This document shows positions 1-5,508 of a stretch of 10,894 bases of DNA, piece after piece. A program made the position numbers and the translations under genes. Source of the DNA: Bacillota bacterium (GTDB lineage Bacteria > Bacillota > Bacilli > Alicyclobacillales > SLC66); contig JAJZZT010000325.1 of NCBI GenBank assembly GCA_021797415.1, positions 1 to 10,894 of the forward strand, given 5' to 3'. Under the pieces are notes generated by a model. The model was not told the origin of the DNA and ran no database searches. It saw only the letters and a list, made by a program, of their open reading frames with translations. How positions within the stretch are numbered: the stretch's first letter is position 1; the number at the start of each line of letters is the position of its first letter.

Positions 1-7
1 ACACTCC

Positions 8-26
8 CATGCCTCCTTCACCTCCC
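8..26 (-). promoter_or_regulatory. Ribosome binding site and probable start codon of a gene running off the left edge
   Basis: Read on the minus strand, GGGAGGTGA (26 to 18) is followed by a second purine run, AAGGAGG, and then ATG at 10-8. GGAGGTGA is a perfect complement to the 3' end of 16S rRNA and lies 7 bases from the ATG. Only three codons (ATG GGA GTG) fall inside the window, so the product cannot be named. The gene would lie about 115 bases downstream of the glycosyltransferase on the same strand and could be co-transcribed with it. The site is seen directly; the gene is an inference. Confidence 0.4.
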
Positions 27-32
27 GAAACA

Positions 33-54
33 CGGCATAGAGCACTCTATGCCG
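33..54 (-). terminator. 9-bp perfect hairpin downstream of the glycosyltransferase
   Basis: CGGCATAGA and TCTATGCCG form a perfect 9-bp stem with a 4-base loop, 73 bases beyond the glycosyltransferase stop codon. On the minus strand it is followed only by TGTTTC, a poor U-tract, so it is at best a weak terminator. It may instead be an intercistronic hairpin that tunes or protects the mRNA before the next gene, whose ribosome binding site follows directly. The rest of 1-127 holds nothing else I can support. Confidence 0.3.
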
Positions 55-127
55 GCGATCGCACAACCGTCTTGGCATTCGCCCGGTCCTGTGCGCAAAA
101 TGAGCCCAAACGCAGCGGGAGGCGGAA

Positions 128-1378
128 TCAGTGCGTGCCCAGATCGTCCATGGAGATAGACCGCGTATGCTTGGTGTGCGACCACACTTTGTTGTGCCGG
201 GTGAAAAGCGCCAGCAGTGTGACGGGAAACCAGGTCATCATGAAAAAGGGGAACAGCGGCAGGCCGAGATACGCTCTCCAGTTGGCGCGTTCAAGCCAGA
301 GAGCCAAAGGCATCTGCACGATGATGAACAGGTTCACGACGACCCAGAACCACGTCGGCATGAGCTTCAACGCTCCGGCGATGAGGGAAAGAGATGGAGG
401 AGCGGACACCTGCAGATACAACATGAACCCGGTGAGGAAGATGATCAGGAAGCTGGCCGGCTGAAACAGATAGACGGCCGCGTCAAACTTGGCCAGATTC
501 CGTTCGCGCAGGCTGCTCTTGACCAGGGGCATCATATAGTGCTCCGCGCACGAGAAATGGCCCTGCATCCAGCGCAGCCGCTGTCGCAGAGAAGCGCGAA
601 GCGTAATCGGCTTTTCGTCGTAAACCCGCGCTTCATGCGCCCAGTAGGGGTAGATGCCGCGCGCCACGCACTTGGCCCCGAACTCCGTATCCTCCGCCAG
701 TCCGGTGGCGTCCCATCCGAGTTTGCGCAACAACGGCATATCGATGCACAGACCCGTTCCGCCCAGTGCGCACGACAGGCCGAGCGCGCGGCGTGAAAGC
801 TGCCACATGCGATTGGTGTACCAGTAGGAGATGGCCATGGAAACGCTGACCCAGGAATCAAACGGATTTTTGCTGTCAAGATATCCCTGGATGACGCGCT
901 TCCCATCCATCAGGCGGTCATTCATCACCTGCAGAAAGTTTGGACTGACGAGGTTGTCCGCATCGAACATGACCACCGCGTCGTACTGTTGCGCTGAGCG
1001 GTAGAGCCGTTCCAACATCCAACGAATGGCATATCCTTTGCCGTGGTCCGCCTCGGTAGTCCGTTCGGCCACCTGTACGCCCCGGTTGCGGGCGATCTCG
1101 GCGGTCTGGTCGGAGCAGTTGTCTGCAATCACGTAGATGTCGTACAGTTCATCCGGGTAATCGAGTTGTTTCAGGTTCTCCAACAGCGGTTCAATCACGC
1201 GTTCCTCGTTGTGCGCGGCGACCAGTACGGCGAAACGCTTTTCCGCCGTACTGCCAAGCCGCTTCGGCCGGTACAGCAGTCCGAAAACGGAGAACACGAT
1301 CTGATAGGCTCCGAACAGAGCCGTGACGGTTTGCAACGAGACAAACGCCAGGTTGAGAGCGTTTCTCCAAAACTCCAC
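128..1378 (-). CDS. Membrane-bound family 2 glycosyltransferase (processive, polysaccharide-synthase-like)
   Basis: A 416-aa inner-membrane glycosyltransferase. An N-terminal hydrophobic segment (about residues 8-35) precedes a GT-A domain with AHNEE (55-59), DNCSD (86-90), the metal-binding DAD (139-141), the catalytic ED pair (229-230) and QRLRW (266-270). This D, DxD, D, QxxRW set is the signature of processive family 2 enzymes such as cellulose, hyaluronan and poly-GlcNAc synthases. About three transmembrane helices follow (near 301-323, 343-363 and 371-392), then a basic cytoplasmic tail. The family transfers sugar from a nucleotide-sugar donor and extrudes the glycan; the sugar here cannot be read from sequence. 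I chose GTG at 1378 because AGGAGG sits 12 bases upstream and the protein then begins at the usual membrane helix. A longer TTG start at 1465 has no ribosome binding site and overlaps the probable promoter. The gene is divergent from the SGNH hydrolase. Exact substrate is unknown; family assignment is firm. Confidence 0.9.
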   Translation of the reverse strand: MEFWRNALNLAFVSLQTVTALFGAYQIVFSVFGLLYRPKRLGSTAEKRFAVLVAAHNEERVIEPLLENLKQLDYPDELYDIYVIADNCSDQTAEIARNRGVQVAERTTEADHGKGYAIRWMLERLYRSAQQYDAVVMFDADNLVSPNFLQVMNDRLMDGKRVIQGYLDSKNPFDSWVSVSMAISYWYTNRMWQLSRRALGLSCALGGTGLCIDMPLLRKLGWDATGLAEDTEFGAKCVARGIYPYWAHEARVYDEKPITLRASLRQRLRWMQGHFSCAEHYMMPLVKSSLRERNLAKFDAAVYLFQPASFLIIFLTGFMLYLQVSAPPSLSLIAGALKLMPTWFWVVVNLFIIVQMPLALWLERANWRAYLGLPLFPFFMMTWFPVTLLALFTRHNKVWSHTKHTRSISMDDLGTH

Positions 1379-1435
1379 GCGCGGTTTCGGCCTCCTGCCA
1401 TTAGAAATCGAGTATCGTCTTCGTGTATCATCAAG

Positions 1436-1465
1436 ACTATACCATCTGGACAATACTCCGGACAA
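1436..1465 (-). promoter_or_regulatory. Probable promoter of the glycosyltransferase
   Basis: On the minus strand, TTGTCC (1465-1460; 4 of 6 to TTGACA) and TATAGT (1441-1436; 5 of 6 to TATAAT) are separated by 18 bases. Transcription would begin near 1429 and give a roughly 50-base leader containing AGGAGG before the GTG at 1378. The site lies in the 111-bp divergent spacer. I found no comparably good plus-strand promoter for the hydrolase there. Confidence 0.4.
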
Positions 1466-1489
1466 GGAGAACCGAGGGGAGGACGTTTA

Positions 1490-2266
1490 TTGAAAAGGAT
1501 TCTGGCGGTCGCAATCGGTGTGGTCGCGGTCATCGCCGCCTTTGCATGGCACTCGGCCGTCTCCACGCCTGTGCGGGTCCAGAAGGCCGTGTCTCCACCG
1601 CTCCAGGTTCCGGCGACACTGCCGCCGTCCGCCAAAAACTGGACGCAGATCCGTGTGGCGGTGTTCGGCGGTTCGATCGCCGCCGGCTGGGACGACACCC
1701 AGGGAGGGTATATTGCGCGGGCTATGCGCGCGTTGTCCGTGAATGACCACGTGCAGTACACAATTGTGAAAAAGGCCGTGCCGGGCATGGCCATCGGTCA
1801 GATGAGCGACAAGTTCACGTCCGTACTCGAACAGTACCGCCCGTCGCTCGTCATCCTCTCCTGGGGCGGCCTGAACGACGCCGTGGACAAGACGCCTGTG
1901 GCGGTGTTCGGCTCCGATATCGCCGCCGAAATCCGGGCGTCGCTGGCACAGCGCGCCACAGTGCTCGTCGTGACGCCGCCCGTGACCGCCGCAGCCTATA
2001 TCGACGGGTTCCACGCTGTGCCTTACCTGTATTTTGCGGAAGAGATGAAGGTGGCCCGCAGTTTCCACAATCCGAACGTCACGGTGTGCGATGTGTATGA
2101 TGAGATGATGCAGTATCTGCGGAAGCATCACCTGAGCTACAAGCCGTTTCAGGCGGATGGCTGGCATCCGAACGCCAAGGGGCACGCCCTTGCGGGACGA
2201 CTGCTCGCGGCGGATTTGCTGCGCCGGTTCGGCGCGCGTCCCATCTCGTTTTCCGGCGGCGCATGA
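1490..2266 (+). CDS. SGNH/GDSL-type hydrolase, membrane-anchored or secreted
   Basis: A 258-aa protein with a hydrophobic N-terminus (residues 4-19) that acts as an uncleaved anchor or signal peptide, so the enzyme should work outside the membrane. The SGNH catalytic blocks are all present: block I GGSIAAGWDD with nucleophile Ser62, block II Gly near PGMAIG (98-103), block III GGLND with Asn129, and block V DGWHP with Asp223 and His226. Block I reads GGS instead of the classical GDS, a common variant. The family includes lipases, esterases and carbohydrate or peptidoglycan deacetylases. The TTG start at 1490 is chosen because GAGGGGAGG ends 7 bases upstream and the signal anchor begins directly there. 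The gene is divergent from the glycosyltransferase, so O-acyl removal from (or transfer to) a surface glycan is a reasonable inference but is not shown. Family assignment is firm, substrate unknown. Confidence 0.88.
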   Translation: MKRILAVAIGVVAVIAAFAWHSAVSTPVRVQKAVSPPLQVPATLPPSAKNWTQIRVAVFGGSIAAGWDDTQGGYIARAMRALSVNDHVQYTIVKKAVPGMAIGQMSDKFTSVLEQYRPSLVILSWGGLNDAVDKTPVAVFGSDIAAEIRASLAQRATVLVVTPPVTAAAYIDGFHAVPYLYFAEEMKVARSFHNPNVTVCDVYDEMMQYLRKHHLSYKPFQADGWHPNAKGHALAGRLLAADLLRRFGARPISFSGGA

Positions 2267-2280
2267 CGGCGAAGACAGGA

Positions 2281-2307
2281 TCCGGCGGACGGATATGGTC
2301 CGCCGGA
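2281..2307 (+). terminator. GC-rich hairpin after the SGNH hydrolase gene
   Basis: TCCGGCGGAC and its complement GTCCGCCGGA form a 10-bp perfect stem with a 7-base loop, 14 bases after the stop codon. It is placed as a terminator but is followed by CGGATTGAC and not by a T-run, so it is not a canonical rho-independent terminator. Confidence 0.4.
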
Positions 2308-2311
2308 CGGA

Positions 2312-2340
2312 TTGACAAAAAACGGTGTTGTGGGGACAAT
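2312..2340 (+). promoter_or_regulatory. Probable promoter for cheA-cheW
   Basis: A perfect -35 box TTGACA (2312-2317) is followed after 17 bases by GACAAT (2335-2340; 4 of 6 to TATAAT). Transcription would start near 2347 and produce a leader of about 275 bases that includes the whole inverted-repeat element at 2409-2488. The site lies just after the hairpin that closes the upstream gene, which fits a new transcription unit. Confidence 0.45.
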
Positions 2341-2403
2341 ATTCGAGAAGTGAGTTGAGCCTCCCCTTGCTAATGTGCAAACACGTTTGAGATGTTGCGG
2401 TCG

Positions 2404-2493
2404 TTATAGAGCCTGTTCAAAAAGTGGGCAGGGTTGACCCACGCAGTGCAATGCGCCGGGGAGTTCTGCCCACTTTTTGAACTACCTCTTATA
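2404..2493. mobile_element. 80-bp MITE-like element with terminal inverted repeats and TTATA target duplication
   Basis: The ends 2409-2431 and 2466-2488 are inverted repeats of 23 bp. They match perfectly over 17 bp (GTTCAAAAAGTGGGCAG against its complement) and have a GAG outer end, with three mismatches between. TTATA directly flanks both sides (2404-2408 and 2489-2493); read differently, the direct repeat is TTATAGAG, 8 bp. The 34-base core has no coding capacity. Terminal inverted repeats plus a short direct repeat are the hallmarks of a non-autonomous transposon or an internally deleted insertion sequence. The parent transposase family is not assigned. As RNA the element would fold into a long hairpin in the cheA leader, so a purely regulatory hairpin is the alternative. 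Confidence 0.6.
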
Positions 2494-2622
2494 GAGTGGC
2501 CTGAAAAGAGACTGGGTTGGAAATGCCCGGGCGGGTACTTGCCGTCCCGGATAAGGGTGGTGTCGTTGTGGACAAGGTGTACAGAAAGGCGATGGACGGC
2601 CGGACGCATGACGAGCGGTGTG

Positions 2623-4908
2623 ATGCGCGTGGCTGATTATCTCGGCATGTTTGTGGATGAAACGCGGGAACACCTTCAAGCCTGGTCGGACGGCATGCTG
2701 CGTTTGGAACAAGAGTCGGATCCCGCAATCCTGGCGACCATCTTCCGCGCGGCGCACACGATCAAAGGCATGGCCATGACGATGGGCTTCATGCGCATGG
2801 GAGAGATCACGCACAGAGCGGAGAATCTGCTCGACGACGTGCGGGCCGGCCGACGGGACGCGGACGGGACGTTTGTCGACACCCTGCTGGCCATGCTGGA
2901 TGAATTGGAGGCTCTGCTGTCCAGGGTGGCGGAAACGGGAGCGGAGCCGGAGACTCCGGTTGCGGACGCCGAAGAAGAGATTGCCGCCGCGGTTGATCCC
3001 GCGCCGACGGAGCCGGCGCAGGATGCGGTGTCCGGCGCGTTGCGGCCCGATCCTTCTCGCGAGGTGGCCCGGCGCGTGGCCGCAGTCGCCATGGCCGAGG
3101 GGAAACGCGTGTATGAGATCGGCGTTGGATTTGCCGATCATTGCGTGATGCCGATGGCGCGCTTTGCGCAGATCCTGCGGCAACTGGACCAGGACCGGCT
3201 GCTGTTCACGGTCCCGGAAGCGGCTGTGCTCGACCAGGGAGAGTATCGGGGGGATATCACGCTCGTGATCGCCGACGAGCGTGATGCGGAGGAGATCGGC
3301 GGCGCCATTGCGGACATATCGGATGAAGTGATCATCAGGAGCATCCGTGAATGGCGGCAGGATGAAGCCGCGCCGCTGCGGCGCGGCGTACTGCCGGGAG
3401 GACGCCTGACGGAAGACGCGCACGTGGTGAGCGTCGTGACCGCCGCGCTTGCGAAGCCGGATATGCGGGTCTACGAAGTGGGAGTGCGGCTGCAGCCGGC
3501 GACGGTGTTGAAAAGCGCCCGCATGTACGTCGTCTTTGAAGCGATCGGCGGGCAGGACCACCTGCTTTACACATGGCCGCCGATACAGGATATTGAAGAA
3601 GAGAAGTTCGGTTCGGACGTTCTGTTCGTGATCTGGAGCCACGATGCAATGCAGGCGGTGCACCGGGCGCTTGAGAGCGTTTCCCAGGTTGAGTTGGTGG
3701 AGTTGCGCGAGTGGACGGTCGACGGCGGCGTGGCCAAATCCGGTGCGAACGTCGTTGAAGCGCGCAAGGGCGGCGGAGGACGGCGTCTCGCGGCAACGGT
3801 GCGGGTCGATGTGGACAAGCTCGACGCGCTCATGAATCTGTTCTCCGAGATCGCCATCGACAAGACGCGATTTGAGAGTCTCGCGGATGAACTGGAGGAC
3901 CAAAGGCTGAACGAGACGGTGGCGCACATGAGCCGCGCGGTCAACCAGCTGCAGGAATTGATCATGTCGATCCGCATGATCCCTGTGTCAAGCGTATTCC
4001 AGCGCTTTCCCCGGATGGTGCGCGACACGGCGCGGCAGCTCGGCAAGGATATCGCGTTTGTGGTTTCGGGCGAAGAGACGGAACTGGATCGCATGGTGGT
4101 CGAGGAACTCACGGATCCGCTGATGCACCTGTTGCGCAACTCTTTGGACCATGGGGTCGAGGACGCGCAAACGCGCAGGCGCAGCGGGAAGCCCGCGCAG
4201 GGACACATCTGGCTGCGCGCGTATCCGTCCGGAAACCGCGTTTTTCTTGAGGTGGAGGACGACGGCGGCGGCATCGACCGCGCGAAGGTGCTGCGCAAGG
4301 CGCGGGAGCGGGGTCTGGTCAAAAACGGCGAAGAACCCACGGACCAGCAGGTCTATCAGCTTCTGTTCGCGCCCGGCTTCTCGACGGCCGAACGCGTGTC
4401 CGACCTCTCGGGGCGCGGGGTGGGCCTTGACGCGGTGCAGGCAAAAATCCAGTCGCTCTCCGGCAAGGTGGAGATTGAAAGCACGCCGGGCGCGGGCACA
4501 CGGTTCACCGTCATTCTGCCCGTGACCCTCGCGCTCTTGCCGTCGATCATGGTGCAGGTTGACGGTCAGCCGTTTGCGGTGCCGCTGACGGCGGTGGAAG
4601 AGATTCAGACGGAACCGCCGACCACATGGGTCGGCGCGCAGGAAGTGATCACCTGGCGCGACAAGACGACGGCGGTGGCACGGACCCGCCTTGTCTTTGG
4701 CCTTCCGGGGGCCGAAGAACGCGGGTATGCGCTGATTCTCAGCCGCGGCAAAGGCCAGGTGGCGTTGATCGTAGACGCTGTCACAGGGCAGCGGGAGGTG
4801 GTTGTCAAGCCTTTGCCAAAGGTGATGAAAAACCATGCGCACATCGGCGGGACGACGATTCTCGGAGACGGGCAGGTGGCGCTCATCCTGGATCCGGCGG
4901 CATTTTGA
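2623..4908 (+). CDS. cheA: Chemotaxis histidine kinase CheA with two P2-like domains
   Basis: A 761-aa cytoplasmic kinase that phosphorylates response regulators under receptor control. Domains in order are: P1 phosphotransfer (about 1-105) with AAHTIKG and phospho-acceptor His45; a linker rich in Glu, Pro and Ala; P2-like repeat one (159-245); P2-like repeat two (279-365); P3 dimerisation (389-452); a P4 ATPase with N-box LLRNSLDHG (Asn506), DDGGGID (546-552) and GRGVGLD (597-603); and a P5 CheW-like domain (about 640-761). All key residues are present, so the kinase should be active. It is about 90 residues longer than typical Bacillus CheA because of the extra P2. The ATG at 2623 is chosen by family length (DYLGMF near residue 5-10); ATG 2608 is possible. 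Neither has a convincing ribosome binding site. cheW follows 29 bases later and type IV pilus genes follow that, so control of twitching is possible. Confidence 0.93.
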   Translation: MRVADYLGMFVDETREHLQAWSDGMLRLEQESDPAILATIFRAAHTIKGMAMTMGFMRMGEITHRAENLLDDVRAGRRDADGTFVDTLLAMLDELEALLSRVAETGAEPETPVADAEEEIAAAVDPAPTEPAQDAVSGALRPDPSREVARRVAAVAMAEGKRVYEIGVGFADHCVMPMARFAQILRQLDQDRLLFTVPEAAVLDQGEYRGDITLVIADERDAEEIGGAIADISDEVIIRSIREWRQDEAAPLRRGVLPGGRLTEDAHVVSVVTAALAKPDMRVYEVGVRLQPATVLKSARMYVVFEAIGGQDHLLYTWPPIQDIEEEKFGSDVLFVIWSHDAMQAVHRALESVSQVELVELREWTVDGGVAKSGANVVEARKGGGGRRLAATVRVDVDKLDALMNLFSEIAIDKTRFESLADELEDQRLNETVAHMSRAVNQLQELIMSIRMIPVSSVFQRFPRMVRDTARQLGKDIAFVVSGEETELDRMVVEELTDPLMHLLRNSLDHGVEDAQTRRRSGKPAQGHIWLRAYPSGNRVFLEVEDDGGGIDRAKVLRKARERGLVKNGEEPTDQQVYQLLFAPGFSTAERVSDLSGRGVGLDAVQAKIQSLSGKVEIESTPGAGTRFTVILPVTLALLPSIMVQVDGQPFAVPLTAVEEIQTEPPTTWVGAQEVITWRDKTTAVARTRLVFGLPGAEERGYALILSRGKGQVALIVDAVTGQREVVVKPLPKVMKNHAHIGGTTILGDGQVALILDPAAF

Positions 4909-4937
4909 CGGCAAACATACTGGAAGGGGGACGAAAG

Positions 4938-5333
4938 GTGAAAATCGTGGTGGTCCAAGCGGGCGACGGTCGATATGGGATTCCGGTTCAACAGGTGCAA
5001 AGCATTGAGCGCGTGCTGCCCATCCGCCCCGTTCCAGGAGTGGCGGCGCATATTCTTGGCGTGACGAACCTGCGGGGCAGCGTGATCGCGGTGCAGGATC
5101 TCCGCCGCCTGCTCGGCGAAAAGGAGACGGGTGTCACCGACGACGCCCGCCTGCTTGTGACGCACGGCAGTGGATTTTTGGTCGACGCGGCGCTCGATAT
5201 CGTGGAAGTGGACGATCAGGCGATCGAAACCGTCGGAGAGACGGCGCAGCGCGTATGGAATCGCGACGGACGCGAACTGATCGTGCTGACGGATTTGCCC
5301 GGCCATGAACCGCAGGAGCAGGCGGGAGCGTAG
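4938..5333 (+). CDS. cheW: Chemotaxis coupling protein CheW
   Basis: A 131-aa single-domain CheW, the adaptor that joins CheA to chemoreceptors in signalling arrays. The conserved core is visible: GVTNLRGSVIAVQDLRRLLG (41-60), with NLRG and DLR characteristic of the family, and the second beta-barrel strand set around residues 68-95. It is slightly shorter than the usual 140-160 residues and ends in a polar tail (GHEPQEQAGA). GTG at 4938 is chosen because AAGGGGG lies 7 bases upstream. A TTG at 4905, overlapping the cheA stop, is in frame but has no site of its own. It lies 29 bases after cheA, so the two are surely co-transcribed. No receptor, CheY, CheB or CheR gene is in the window. The position before pilB raises the possibility of a pilus-directed chemosensory pair. 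Confidence 0.9.
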   Translation: MKIVVVQAGDGRYGIPVQQVQSIERVLPIRPVPGVAAHILGVTNLRGSVIAVQDLRRLLGEKETGVTDDARLLVTHGSGFLVDAALDIVEVDDQAIETVGETAQRVWNRDGRELIVLTDLPGHEPQEQAGA

Positions 5334-5449
5334 CCCGGCGAGCTTTGCGCCGGGGCAGTCCGCAGGTTCGCCGGGCCGTCGTCATGCCCTTTGCCCGTCG
5401 CAAGTTTTGCGATAGCGGTGTCTGAGCAGGAGCAAAGGGCATGACGACG
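5333..5449 (+). repeat. Two adjacent inverted repeats in the cheW-pilB spacer
   Basis: Directly at the cheW stop, GCCCGGCGA (5333-5341) can pair with TCGCCGGGC (5368-5376), 9 bp. It also has a competing 7-bp partner at 5348-5354. Abutting it, an 18-bp perfect stem is formed by CGTCGTCATGCCCTTTGC (5377-5394) and its complement (5432-5449). The loop of this stem holds a smaller hairpin, TCGCAA/TTGCGA. Neither stem is followed by a T-run. The block could be a terminator or attenuator, an mRNA-stability element, or a REP- or MITE-like repeat. No gene is seen in 5334-5508. Confidence 0.5.
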
Positions 5450-5476
5450 ACTGGCAGAAGAAGACTGGCAGAAGAC
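5449..5476 (+). repeat. Two-copy 14-bp tandem repeat upstream of pilB
   Basis: GACTGGCAGAAGA occurs at 5449-5461 and again at 5463-5475, a period of 14 bp. The first copy starts at the last base of the 18-bp inverted repeat, and the second ends about 20 bases before the pilB ribosome binding site. It may be a replication-slippage duplication or paired binding sites. No function is shown. Confidence 0.45.
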
Positions 5477-5508
5477 ATTTTCAAGACAGCGTGTCGGGGA
5501 GAGAGCGC

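Noticed and set aside
1043..1489. Long N-terminal extension of the SGNH hydrolase frame
   Set aside because: It overlaps the glycosyltransferase in antisense; the TTG at 1490 has a strong ribosome binding site and is directly followed by the signal anchor.
2378..2389. Near-palindrome CAAACACGTTTG as an operator
   Set aside because: Only five paired bases per arm and no second copy near the candidate promoters; this is expected by chance.
2387..2410. TTGAGA and TATAGA as a cheA promoter
   Set aside because: The spacer is only 12 bases, too short for a sigma-A promoter.
2434..2622. 63-residue N-terminal extension of CheA
   Set aside because: The extension begins inside the inverted-repeat element, has no resemblance to CheA, and the known family start matches the ATG at 2623.
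2482..3927. 481-aa open frame on the minus strand
   Set aside because: Antisense to cheA; Arg- and His-rich without motifs.
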